Source of the DNA: Litsea cubeba
Lineage: Eukaryota > Streptophyta > Magnoliopsida > Laurales > Lauraceae
DNA length: 64,000 nt
Reading direction: 5' to 3'
NCBI GenBank assembly: GCA_012931725.1
Contig: CM022952.1
Coordinates: 62,719,347 to 62,783,346, forward strand
Shown: positions 1 through 10,920 of the stretch, piece after piece
Layout of the letters: every line of letters begins with the position of its first letter
Position numbering within the stretch: position 1 is the stretch's first letter
The notes under the pieces: generated by a model
What the model was told of the DNA's origin: nothing
The model's input: the letters and a program-made list of their open reading frames with translations, nothing else
Databases searched by the model: none
Program-made: the position numbers and the translations under genes

Positions 1-1652
1 CTTGGCGAGCCTCTCCAAGTGAAACTTCAAAGTCCTGCATTCTTCGGTCCTGTGCCCGTTGCCCTTATGGTAAGCATAAAACCTGGACTAGTCACGAGTG
101 GAGGGATCGCCTGCCAAAAGACGAGGCCATCTGAAGAATGGCTGAAACTTGACTTTGTTCATAACCTGGTGGATCGGCTCCTTGAAGACGATGCTCATAG
201 ACTGGCGGGCGTCGGAGGGAGGTCTGGCCCTCCTGCCGTCCCCAGACCGGGACGTTGAGGGTCTCGCCGAATTGGAGACCCAGGCCTGCTTCGGCTCTTG
301 CCTCTGGAATGGCTTCTTGCCCTGCTGCTGAGACTGGCTGCTCCTTTCCTTGGGTTCCGGGTCTGCTATCTCGCGGCCTTCCTCCTCCCGAGCTCTGATT
401 TCGTCCTCCTCCCGGGCGATAAAGCGTTTTATCCGGGACATCAAGGCCGGCATGGAGGGAGCAGGATCTCCCGCCAAATCCTTCCGCAGCTCGTGCCCTG
501 GTAACAGGGCATTCTGGAAGGCGAAAATCGCCACTTCTTCTCTGGTATCTTCGATCTAGCTGTAAATTGCCCAGAATCGCCGGGAGAACTGGGTGAGGGT
601 CTCGCCTTGCTTCATCTTTAGAGCGAGGATGTCGGCATCGGTTTTGGGGACGACGCTGTAGGCCTGGAACTTCTTGAGGAAGGAGAGTTGGAGCTCTTTC
701 CAACTCGAAATGGACTTCTCGGGCAGAGCGCAGAACCACTTCAGAGGGAGGTTGCTTAAACTAGAGGAAAAGATCTTGCAGTTAAGATGGCCCTCGTTCC
801 CCCAGATGGACATCTTTTGGGAAAAATGATGGAGGTGAGCAGACGGGTCAGACAATCCGTCGTAGGGGACGACCCGCGGGACTGAAAACTTCTTAGGCAA
901 AGGAGTTCTCTCGATGTCCCGTGTGAAAGGAGAGGCCCCCAGATCGGTGGGGCCACATATCTCTTGCTGGTCGCGCATCTCCAGGTTACACTGGAGAGCT
1001 AGCTTGATGCGCTTGTCGAGCCGCTCCTGCTCGTCGTCCTTCTCTGGTGTCATCGCCCTTGGTTTCCACTTTGCATGGCCTCGACCATGATGGCTATGAG
1101 CTCGCCCATCGCGGCCACGATGGCTATGGGTGTTGCTCGAGCCCTCATCGTAGGCATGGCTGTGTTTTTGATCCAGAAAGGCCTTTAGATCCTCTCGGGA
1201 TGGCTGGACTACCTTGCTTTGGACAGCTCTCTTCTCTCCTTGGGGCTCTGAGGGTTGCCTTTGAGAGGCATTTTGCACCGCTCTCAGTTACTGCTGGAGT
1301 TGGCGGATTACTCGCTCCTGCTCCTGGAGGAGAGCGTTTTGAGCTGCGATGTCTCCTCCAGTATCAGGGGGTTACAGCGAGGCTCCTCCACCGCCGGAGC
1401 TTTGCCTTTGGAAGGGTGATCGCGTCGACGTTCCCCTCGTGGGGGAGGCGGGACTTCATCGTCAGAGCACGAGGTTTCGAACCCTTCACGGAAAGGAGAT
1501 TCGACGAAGGGTCGTGAGGCTACGCGCTCCTTGCCTGTTGACGCGCCACGGTCCGCTGCGGGCCGTCCCTGAGGAGGGACATCTGCGAACGGGTCTAGAT
1601 GCACGAAAGTTGCTACCTAGGACTCTCCGTCTTTCTTAGCTTTCGGAGGCAT
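1..1652 (-). pseudogene. gag: Gag of element D, interrupted, incomplete at window edge
   Basis: Capsid/nucleocapsid precursor of a Tat-type gypsy element. The start is the first ATG after the PBS (1652-1650, MPPKAKKDGES). A retrotransposon gag domain lies at about 1000-560 (motifs VPYDGLSDPSAHL, LPLKWFCALPEKSISSW, SFLKKF). Near 30-75 there is a zinc-knuckle-like stretch, YHKGNGHRTEEC. Five lesions break it: TAG at 1619-1617, a one-base frameshift near 1330-1350, TAA at 1290-1288, TAG at 558-556 and TAG at 90-88. After each stop the same frame continues with family-typical sequence, so these are point lesions in one former ORF. The N-terminal half is rich in charged and histidine residues. It is not functional as it stands. 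Confidence 0.8.
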
Positions 1653-1706
1653 GGTTTTTGGAAAGATTGGGAAGGTTCGGAAGGTTTGGAGGGTTGGGAT
1701 AGTGCT

Positions 1707-1724
1707 TTCCCACAGACGGCGCCA
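1707..1724 (-). promoter_or_regulatory. Primer-binding site of element D
   Basis: Minus-strand TGGCGCCGTCTGTGGGAA. The first nine bases complement the 3' end of plant tRNA-Asp(GUC), as in many plant gypsy elements. It lies between the LTR end and the gag start at 1652. Confidence 0.75.
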
Positions 1725-1732
1725 ATTCTAGG

Positions 1733-2591
1733 TGCAGAAAAATGATGACCCACAATATTCGGGGTGCCTTACAGGACTTATCCAAATGAAGAAGATTACC
1801 CGCTGCCTGAAAGCCTGAAAAGAGAGAGAAAACGGTCAGAGGACCCTGGCCTGAGCGGTGCAAGGCTCTTCGATGCCTAAGTCAGTGAATGAACTGGAAC
1901 AAAGGGAGGAGAGGCAGAGTAACGACTCTCTGGGTTGGATTGTGCATACCTTTGCATGTGAAATGAAGCTCTACTTATAGACGATTTGGAGGATATTTTG
2001 GTGTGGGTCCCATGACTTGACTGGGAAGTCATCATCAGCCCCCAAAGTAATTAATGCGGTCCAATCCAGCCCGCTTTGCATTTAATGCTGGTCGGATCGG
2101 CCCATATCGCATTAAATGCGTGTCACGTTGGGCCAGATTATGTTGGACGCCTTTGGCGGTAGGGGTACCATCGGATCTACCCTCGGGCCTTGCCCTGATT
2201 TGGCCTTAGCCGCTGGATGCCGCCTTGTCAGGGATCTGGCGAAGATTGTGGACGGCCTGATGTCGCATCTGTCTTACTGGCTCGCGCCCTTATTCCCCCG
2301 CATGTCTGATGACGTGGGGGGCGAAGGGCGCGAGTGGAAACTCTTCTTGCTTCGGCTTTTGCTTCGGCACCTTCGGCCGATGTGGCGTTTTCAGCCAAGG
2401 CGGGCACCTGGGGTAGCCGAGTTCGGCGCTAGCGGCCCGGACCTGCCTGATTTCGGCTGGAGTCCCTGTCCTTGTAGCCAAGGTGAGTCTGGCACCACGT
2501 AGGTGACGCGTAGATGGCACGTGAGAATGCTTAATCCTGTCTGATGGCCGTGATTAGCGTAATCCTGGAGCTATGGAAATCTCCCCACACA
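1733..2591 (-). repeat. 5' LTR of element D (about 859 bp)
   Basis: Minus-strand LTR opening TGTGTGGGG at 2591 and closing TTCTGCA at about 1733, eight bases before the PBS. A TATA-like box lies about 610 bases inside it. The inner boundary is uncertain by a few bases because the partner LTR is not in the window. Confidence 0.7.
1972..1979 (-). promoter_or_regulatory. TATA box of element D LTR
   Basis: TATAAGTA on the minus strand within the LTR, about 250 bases before the PBS, the usual place for the U3 promoter. Assignment is from position and motif only. Confidence 0.5.
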
Positions 2592-2983
2592 GATGCCACT
2601 AAAACCTGCTCTCATGCCAAAAATCGGCTTCCATGTCACAAACAAAAATTTGGCTTCCATGCCAAAACAATCATTTGACAAAAGATTTTCACAAAATGAT
2701 AAAATTTTGATCAAATCCCATTTAGCAATTACTTTTATCACAAAAAGATTTAAGTGAGCGTAGAGAAAACAAAAAAAAAAAGGCATCCCATTTAGCAATT
2801 ACTTTCATCACAAAAAGATTTAAGTGAGCGTAGGGAAAACAAAAAAAAAAGAGTACAAAAAAAAATACATGTGGTACAAAAAAAAAGTGTTCACAAGCAG
2901 TACAAAAAAAAAGTACCAAAAAAATACAAGTGGTACAAAAAAAGAGAGAAGTATGGTTTCTGTTAAAAAAAAAAAACAGGAGC
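2592..2983. repeat. C1 spacer between pol and antisense gene (remnant)
   Basis: Non-coding. 2600-2680 holds degenerate copies of the GGCAT..AGCC repeat that is expanded in C2 at 50040-50420. 2720-2830 has a direct duplication of about 60 bases (cccatttagcaattacttt, each followed by the same sequence). 2830-2980 is A-rich with repeated GTACAAAAAAAA units. No gene seen. Confidence 0.7.
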
Positions 2984-5900
2984 TCAATCAAAAATGGTCT
3001 CCAGCCAAGAGTTCAGCTCCTCAAGCAAACTTTTGGCCTCAGTCGTCAGGGATTCCAGGGCACGATTCTTCAAGAACTTGCTATGAGATGCTGGGGTGGG
3101 CTGTAACCCTTCTTTCGCACCGGGAAGCTTATCCCGAGCAGTTTTCCATTGTTTGTTCTCTTCAGACTTCCTTTTAAGAACTCGATCGGCATCTGTAACC
3201 TGGCGAATCAGAGCACTCTCCCTGTCACGAGCCTCTGTTATTACAGTCCACTTGGTAGCGACTTGTGCATGCAGATGCTTAAGACGTTTCTTGGCCTCAT
3301 CGACCTCCCTATCAAGGATGTTAAGGTCATGTGTTAGCCCAATGATGGTTAACTCTTCTAGGTTCTTCTCTCGGACTATCTGCTTCCTGGTTTGTGTAGC
3401 CTCATCCAGGTTAGACTGAGCCTTATCAGTAAGGTCCAGGAACATTTCCTTGAAGAACTGGCCGTCAGGAAAACCCATGGTCTCAAACCACCTGTCACCC
3501 AGCTCAATGATCCTATCAACGATCGCCCTGGCACTTGTGACATCCAGACCAGCCTCTTCGGCATCACCGAGAATCTCACGCACATGCTGGATCATCCCAA
3601 ATCCAGCATCTAAGTGCCCAGAAAGCAGAGTCTCAATCCAAGAGCTCAGAACCCGCACCACCACCTTCTTCGCAAAAAGAAGAGATGGCCCAGCCGAAGA
3701 TTCGCCCAACTCAATTGGTCGACTGCTCATGTCATCACTCGTTGGAAGAGTAACAAAAGAACTCTTTCCAGTTGAAGCTGCTCCTGCTCGGGAAGGAATC
3801 ACAGCACGGGGTATCTCCTCAACAGTTTCAGAACCGGTCCCAGGAGTCTCTACCTTTGGATCAACCTCTGGCATCCCTTGCTCTGGTTCTAAAGGAAGCG
3901 ACGGACCCTCACTTCAAAACCTTCCAAAGAAACACAAAAAGATATGAATATAATCCTATTTGAAAATCATTATCAGGGTTATTACTACCAAATACCTTCT
4001 TTGACGACTGGCGGAAGACTCTCTTCCTCCATGAACTCATCGGAAGCATCATCAACATTTGCATCCATCGATGGTTCAAAGTCATCGGAATCCTGTGGCA
4101 AGTCAGCTAGCAAGAAAAATGTTAGCAAATTAACCAAGTCATAGACAAAAAAAAAGAAGAAAACAAAAGAAGTCATACCAATTAGAGATTCTGGATTCAC
4201 TCCAGAGTCCATCAGTTCTTCTTCAGGTGCCCCGACAGGATCCGTCACCACCTCATCGATTGGAACCTCAGGCATCACCAAGTCTTCCTCTGCTAAAAAA
4301 AAAAGAAAAGCCGAAACAAGAAGCAAATCAGAACATGGAAAAATCCCATGAAAAGAAATGGAAAGAGAAAAAGGAAGAATCATACCTTCACCGACGGTCT
4401 CTTCTTCTCGGCTTCTCTTCTCTGGAGGCTCGTCAGCATCCACTGGCACATCCTCATTGATAGTAAGAGGGACTTCCAAGTCAGGAGAGTCCTCATGCTG
4501 CCCCTTGCTCCGATGATGACTCCTCCTCCTCTTACTCCTACGGGCTCGCTTCTTAGAGGAACCTGCCCCGCTGTCAGAGTCAGGTCTTCCACTTGACTCC
4601 TCACTAGATGGTCTACTCTTGCCAGTAGACTCCACGGAGGCTTGCCTCTGTGCAGCTTGCATCCAAGCACCAAGTTCGGCTTCCTCCTGTTCTAGCTGCA
4701 CTAAAGCCTCATCAGGTATTTCTCGAACAGCTTCAGAACCACTGACGCCCTGGTCACCGAGAAAGCCTATCTTGTGCTTCTCTCCAGAAAGGAAGGCCCA
4801 AACTTCCTCTCGCCGGACGCCATCCGACTTTCCAAGGCCCTTTCCAGATGCCAGCTTCACATCAAGCTCCTTCTTGGAAAGCCCCCGATATGCCAAAAAG
4901 CTCTCGGCGAACCACTTCGCAAAGCCGGCGGTCCGGGAAGTCAACAACACAGGATAAGAGATCATGGCTGTAGTGTCTTCAGCACTATAGAAAGCCCATG
5001 CATTTCTCCCGTCCTGTAAACCTCCAAAGCGCTTCACCATGCTTGAAGGCGCTCCAACAACGCCTTGAGAAAAACCCAGCTGCAAAGCAAAGCGAGAGGG
5101 TACATATGGCTGGATGTCGACGAAAAGATGTCTGCGGTACACCATCGTGCCGACACTTATGCTGAAAAGCCACTCCTTCTCTGCATTCGTCAAAGAGTAA
5201 TGCCTTCCCGACCCCGCCCTGGTAGAGTCTCGGGAGGCACCAAAATCAAAAGCCTTCATTCGCAACTCCGGAGAAAGCTTCAATGAAGACTGCCCCATCT
5301 CGACGTCCCTGAACCGTCGGATCCTCATGCGGGCAAACAAAAATGATTCGGACACGACTTTGCCCTTAGCCAGCCGAATCATCAGAGGATCATCATCCTG
5401 TGCGGCACCCAGCCGGTGGAAGCCAAGACAGTGGTACACGTACCATGAATAAAAGATGTGGGCTGAAAATACCCTGTTCATGGGAAGCCCAATCAGAACC
5501 AAAAAAGCAGCAGCTTGCAGTTCGGTACACACGTAGGAGTAAAGAGCTGGCACCAAAGCAAGCTGCTCTCCAAACGCCATCTGACAAGCCGGAAAAATAC
5601 AATGCGGCCTGATGTGCTTTCCATCTCCTCCAGCAAAAATAGCCTCATCAAGCCAATAAGTGAGGTAAACAGCGAGATCTCTCCGCAGTGCAATGTCAGG
5701 ACACATGGCGTTTGTACTCCCACAGAAATCTCTCAACTCTTCTTGCATAGCCAAGATCTTCTTCGAACTTGGATCCTGAGCCCTGGCTTCCTGGGTCACA
5801 CTATCAGAAGACTCCTTGCTATAAAAAAGGTTGGGGAACAAAGAACTAGAACTCTTTCAACTGCTGGATCTAACTTTCAAACCCTCTTTCTCCTTCAAAA

Positions 5901-6608
5901 AATCATAGAAGGCGACGAGCTGAAAGTACAGAAGCATGAACTCCTCAGACTGCCCCTCAAGGACGCTGTCAATCGGCATAAACTCCTCATAGAGTTTGCC
6001 AAGGATGGGCAATCCAGTAATGGCGCTCAGCTCCTTCAAAGAGAAACCAATCTCACCATTTGTCACAACGAAGGTATTGGTTTGTGGGAGGAATGACTCC
6101 AGCATAGCCATGAAGGCCTCGTCGGTAAAGATCACGGTCTCCCTAAAGGCGCGGACCGCATCAAAAATCCCAGCTTCCTTCAAAATGGCGCCACCAATCA
6201 GCAGGACGCGATCAGTCCACGACTTCCACTCGGAGTCAGCATTGAAACGGCCACAGAGTCGAAAAGGCTTTATCCAATTGCTGTCGTCACCGCAGAAAAT
6301 ACCAAGGCCCACCGGTCTCAAATCGACCGACGAATAATCAGAGCCCCGGTAGCCGCTGGATGGCATCAACAGGTCCATGTCAGCAGGCGACCTCTCCATA
6401 TATCCCACCAACAAAAACACCGGTCTTGATTACATTTGTCCTTCTCACCCAGCTTGGAGGATCTTCCCTCTTAGAGCATGTGGGGGCAAGGCTCATGATC
6501 GAGACGGTGCGATCAAACGTCGATCGGGTAGCAACAGTCTTCTTCTCACCATCTGCTGTGAAAGAGAACTGAAAACATCTCCTCTGGTATGTCATGTCAT
6601 CAGGGACG
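2984..6608 (-). pseudogene. Antisense PMD gene of C1, 5'-truncated copy
   Basis: This is the second copy of the spliced gene described at 44897-49685. Equivalent blocks are exon 5 (2984-3920), exon 4 (3996-4106, 111 nt), exon 3 (4179-4292, 114 nt) and the rest of exon 2 (4386-6608). Exons 3 and 4 have exactly the lengths seen in C2. All three introns keep GT and AG ends and are 75, 72 and 93 nt. The protein is highly similar to the C2 copy and ends in the same coiled-coil exon. Lesions: TGA at 5859-5857 where C2 has TGG, about 8 bases lost near 6405, a disturbed exon 5 start, and a deletion of about 1.7 kb that fuses sequence equivalent to 44306 with that near 46050. The deletion removes promoter, exon 1, intron 1 and the start of exon 2. 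Confidence 0.8.
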
Positions 6609-6769
6609 GCATCTTTTGAGTTGGAAAAATGGTTCCATGCCTCTTGAGTTGATTGGACCATACAAAAGAGAATTCCAAGCCCCATGAGCTTCCAAAAATC
6701 AAACCATCCAGCCTCATCTACCAGATTAAGCCAAAATTTTGAAATTGACATTCTGTAAAAATCCAAACC

Positions 6770-6995
6770 AAAACCTGGTCCCCTAACTTTCCACATACAG
6801 CTTGTTAGGTCACAAGACCAAAACCAAAAACCAAAGCCTGATCCCCTAACTTGCCACATACAGCCTGTTAGGTCACAAGATCAAAACCAAAATCAACCCC
6901 CAACATTCCACATACAGCTTGTCGGGTCACATGGTCAAAACCAAACCCGACCCCCTAACCTGCCACATACAGCTTGTTAGGTCACAAGGTCAAAA
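6770..6995. repeat. About 65-bp tandem repeat, 4 copies (C1)
   Basis: Units contain CCACATACAGCTTGTTAGGTCACA. The same four-unit array lies in C2 at 43935-44165 in opposite orientation, between the PPT and the antisense gene. 7000-7208 holds no further gene; it is non-coding DNA up to the PPT. Confidence 0.8.
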
Positions 6996-7208
6996 CCCAA
7001 ATCCATATCCCTGATGTCATCTTCAAAACTTTGCCTCGAGATGGTACGTGATCCCTTTCACTACCATAAAAAGTCCCTGGAAGCTCAAAAGGCTACAAAT
7101 ACCAAAAAGAAAGACTGCTCAAAGACTCTTGGTCAAGTCACAAGCTCTCCTTCACAAATCTCTTCGAGGCACATTGACTACAAAAGTTAAGCAATTCGTC
7201 GCTGTACC

Positions 7209-7221
7209 TCGAGGGGGCATT
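7209..7221 (+). promoter_or_regulatory. Polypurine tract of C1
   Basis: TCGAGGGGGCATT directly before the LTR start TGTTGACACC. It would prime plus-strand DNA synthesis. An equivalent tract precedes the C2 3' LTR on the minus strand. Confidence 0.8.
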
Positions 7222-7479
7222 TGTTGACACCAAAAATGTCACTTTGCCTCTTCAAGATCCAAAGAGCTACATGAAGTCGCAACCTGCCATAAATAGGCAA
7301 TGCTACTTCCAAAAAATCTAATCTTGTCAGAATCAAACAAAAACTGCAAGATCCTTCAAGACAGCCAAAAGAGAAGTACACAAGAAGTTTCGGGCCATTT
7401 CAAAATCATTTGGCCTAACTTCGCTTCTCCGGCAGCTCAAAAGGAGCTTCCGGCGGCGAAAGCATCGGAGACACCAAAT

Positions 7480-8070
7480 CTTCGATCAGAGCCGATGGAT
7501 GGTCTCAAAATACATCCAAAAGGCTCCACGTCAAGTTCCGAGTCAAACCGACAACGTTTGACCCTACATCAACCCTCGAACAGCTAAATCAAGCCCCTCG
7601 GTGGCGAAAACCACCGAGGCCATCACTCATCAGATAGAGCACATGGACGGCTTCAAAATGCTTACAAAGGGCTACACGTCAAATTTCAGGTCATTTCGAC
7701 AACATTTGACCATACTTTGACGCTCGGAAGCCAAATCAGGCCTCTCGGCGGCGAAGCTCCCCGGGACCATGGTTTCCAAGACAGAGCCTATGGATCATCT
7801 TAAAATGACTCCAATAGGTTCCCTGTCAAATTTCAAGTCAATCGGACATCGGTTGACCGCACATCAAGCCACGACATCTTCATCGCAACAAAAGCAAGTC
7901 TACTGGTGATAGGGCCCCAAACGGCTTCAAAACCTAAACAAAACCCTATGGTTGGTCTTATTTATTGCTCAGCAGGCTTCACCCCAAATTTCAGGTCATT
8001 CCGACATCGTTTGACCCAGTTTCAACTTCTGACGGAAAATCGACAGCTCTGCGCGACAAAGTCTTCGGCT
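7480..8070 (+). repeat. U3 tandem repeat of about 145 bp, about 4 units
   Basis: Each unit contains a CTTCAAAA-like start, a GTCAAATTTCAGGTCA-like core, a CGACATCGTTTGACC-like segment and a CGGCGGCGAAG-like segment. C2 has about two fewer units, joined at equivalent points. Confidence 0.65.
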
Positions 8071-8951
8071 TTCTCGGAAAATTGGAAACTTTGCAAAATA
8101 AAATGCAAGGATTCTCATCAGGTTTTTTATAGGGAAATCAGGCCAATAAATGATCAAAAATGTCAAGGAAAAATAGAGAAAAAAAAAAGAATCGAAAAAC
8201 AACAAAAACGAACACAAAACGGGACAAAAGGGAGAAAACCCCCCCCCCCCAGGGTCGCAGACCCCTGCAACCCTGGGGCCCGGGATCACCCGGTGGGCCC
8301 CGGAAACCCCGTTTTTCGCAGTTTTTTCGCGATTCGAAGCGTCCGGCCTCTGGTATTTTTCAAAATTCATACTTTTGAGACACCAAATCCTCTGACACCC
8401 GTCAAAAACATGGGTTAATCATCAAGAGTATCGAAATCTACATTGATCGCCAACTGGTCAACCAAAAAAAGTGTGCTTTCTACCCGATCGATCGAGAAAT
8501 CGACAGGACAGATGGCACCGACCCGCTGTTGGCAACCAACACCTGAAGTTACATGGTCATCCGATGTCGATCTACATGAAGATCCATCGATGATCTTCGC
8601 TAGAAGAATCCCAAAAGATGCGGCACGGCCCGCGACTCTTCAACTGCTCGGCGACCACTTAATGCGATTAATTGACTAGCTTTATTACAGTCATTAATCC
8701 ATTTCTTTGGACGGACCAATCAGAAGCAAGCATCCGGGAGTTACAAGTCAAGAGATTCATGGCATTTAACCCATGAAACTCCTCCCATCATGGCAATTAT
8801 AGGCGATTAAATGCCTTTAATCTCCTCCGGCCAATCAGAAGCCAAGAAAAAGGAGTTACAAAATAAAGAATTCAATCTTGTAACTCCTCCCTTTATGTAG
8901 CTTTATGACAATTAAGGCTCATAAACCCTCCTAAATGGATACCTAAAAGCC

Positions 8952-8960
8952 TATAAATAG
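8952..8960 (+). promoter_or_regulatory. TATA box of C1 LTR
   Basis: TATAAATAG in the LTR, followed by GAGAGCTCTCC. The C2 3' LTR has the same box at 42263-42256 on the minus strand. Confidence 0.65.
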
Positions 8961-9781
8961 GAGAGCTCTCCAAGAAGAACAAAACAGACAGACAGCAGAG
9001 AAAACAAACAACAGACTGCAGAAAATCCAGAAACTCAGACAGAAAAAGGCATCAAAGAGAGAAAACTCTGCGGAAGTTCTATACCGGCCACCGCTACAAG
9101 GTGACAAAAGTCCCTTGGGGGTACCCCCCCCCCCCAAGGTCATTGCCTTCTCCTTCTGCCTCCAATGGCTTAGACATGGCTTTTCAGCCCGTCTACTCGG
9201 CTTTTTATTGGACATAGGACCTCCTTTTGGTCTTTGTCCTCTAAAAACCTGAGGTTATAGCCAAGCCAAGCGAATCAATAGCATCCTCTGTTCTCATCTG
9301 CATGGATGATGGCGAAGTCCACATATGGCTTGCGACCGTCAATCTGAACGGGTCCCCCACAATCTCCTGAGAAGTTAGATCCTCCTTTTCTTGCTTTTCA
9401 TTGTAGTTTGTATTTTTTTAAAAGAGACAAAGTTCACAACTCTTGTCTTTCATTATTGATAAGGATTGTAAATCAGCTATAAACGCCAAAATCGGCTATA
9501 AATGCCAAAAAAATCGCCTTTCACGGCAAATCAAGAAAATGCCTCTTTTCTTAAATATATGTGCAATGGAAAACTTGAAAGAAGTTGATTTCCTTTTTAC
9601 TTGCGAAGGTTGATCTCCGGATAACCACTTGCAATTCCAAGTAAAATAGAAAATCTGGCACACCCACACAAAAAAAATGTTGATGCACACCTTTGCCCCC
9701 TGGTTACGAAAGGGTCGGACCCAACGGACTCCCACATCCGCCGACCTCGGTAGGACCAGGCAGGAGCGCGGTCCATCATCA

Positions 9782-10892
9782 TGGACATCAATAAGAATGC
9801 TATTCTTTAGCAAGTGATCAAATCATGACGGAAAGAAGATTTTCAGAATTGTAGCCATCCTGTGCCAGGTTTACTATTTTGATCATAACTTGTGACTCAA
9901 GACTCCGATTAAGGCAAGATTAGATGCTTTGGAAAGAGGACGCAAATTAGAAGAATATCATGTCTCACGAGGATCTCCCAATTCTGACGTTTTGGGGGTC
10001 AAAACAGGCTGTCAATTGGAGGGATATGGAGGATGACGAATTTGAAAGATTTATCTTTCTTTTTCTTCTTGTATTTTTTTCTTTTTAAGGGGAGGCTCTC
10101 TTTTGCTCCAGGAGTAATTTTATTTTTCTTTAATCTTTGTTAGAAAGTGAAGGTGGAGATTGAGTGGTGTAATAAACAACTTTGAAGGCTTTCAATAATG
10201 GAGATTTGCTTCTTTATTGTTGTTTGTTCTACAATGCTTGGCTAATCCGTGGATTAGGGTGGAGGAGGAAACCAAAGCCGGTGAGATCGTTCCTTATTAT
10301 TCTTCTATGTCTTTCCCTCATTATGCTTAGTGATTTAATAGATTCTCCTTCATGAATGTTATTCAACTTCTGATTTTGTAAAGATTATTTGGAATATCTT
10401 TTACTTTTTATGCTTGATCTTGACATATCATGTTTTGGTTAAATTCATTTAATGGTTTGTGCTTGATCTTGATAAATAGTGATTAGAGTTTCAACATGTT
10501 GAAGTGAAGGGAGTCTTAGGTACTAATTAGAGAATTGAATTTGTAAAAAAAAAAAAAGGTTTTCAAATCTAAATCTTCCGATCCAAGGCAGTTGCTTGCA
10601 CATTGGATTGAGTTTTGTTTAGATAAGACTATGAAGTAATTTTGGAATGATTAAATCTATTTTGGTGAAATCCAATACCCTGATCTCTCATTCTCTGATT
10701 AGTTTGTGATTAGATTTCCTTTGATATCATTTTAGTTATTAATTTCTTGATTAATTGTGGTTTTAAAATCCCTAGTGTGAAAACTGATCGAGGATTTTTG
10801 GATCTTGTCTCTACAACTCTCTGTGGACCGACCCGTATTTGCCATTATCTACTTAATATAAAGTTGTGTGATTGCGGTTAATAATTTGAACA
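9782..10892 (+). repeat. 5' LTR of element B (1111 bp)
   Basis: Starts TGGACATCAATAAG and ends TTTGAACA. It matches 22518-23151 plus 40462-40940 with roughly 2-3 percent substitutions by eye and small indels. The end could be a few bases further (CACATCA), because both LTRs share that continuation. Confidence 0.8.
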
Positions 10893-10901
10893 CATCAAAT
10901 T

Positions 10902-10920
10902 TGGGCACCGTTGCCGGGCA
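10902..10920 (+). promoter_or_regulatory. Primer-binding site of element B
   Basis: TGGGCACCGTTGCCGGGCA, a two-mismatch version of the Athila/Tat PBS complementary to tRNA-Asp(GUC), nine bases after the LTR. Confidence 0.8.

Larger units (their letters stand above)
1..2591 (-). mobile_element. Element D: Tat-type Ty3/gypsy retrotransposon, 5' part
   Basis: Read on the minus strand this is an LTR (2591 to 1733), a tRNA-Asp-type primer-binding site and a gag region that runs off the left window edge. Pol and the 3' LTR are outside the window. The right boundary is set by homology: sequence from 2592 rightward matches C2 read near 50120 downward, and that match stops where D begins with TGTGTGGGG. 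D therefore inserted into C1. The target duplication cannot be checked because the other end is not visible. Lineage assignment rests on the gag type and PBS and is moderately sure. Confidence 0.8.
2592..9778 (+). mobile_element. Element C copy 1 (C1): 3' part of a giant Tat-type element
   Basis: Sense strand is plus. Visible are the end of the spacer after pol (2592-2983), an antisense PMD gene (2984-6608), a tandem-repeat block, a polypurine tract and the complete 3' LTR (7222-9778). The order and sequence match C2 at 50120-41407 in opposite orientation. Gag and pol of C1 would lie left of the D insertion, outside the window. The right end abuts element B; after B, flanking DNA resumes with tcaag. 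Confidence 0.85.
7222..9778 (+). repeat. 3' LTR of C1 (2557 bp)
   Basis: Opens TGTTGACACC and closes CGGTCCATCA. It matches the C2 3' LTR (2306 bp) throughout. The extra length comes mostly from additional U3 repeat units at 7440-7740. It holds a TATA box at 8952-8960, a GC-rich stretch at 8240-8310 and a partly degraded G/C hairpin at 9106-9138 whose C run has expanded. Confidence 0.85.

Noticed and set aside
1047..1517. Plus-strand open frame of 156 codons opposite D gag
   Set aside because: Its composition mirrors the charged gag sequence on the minus strand; it has no motif of its own.
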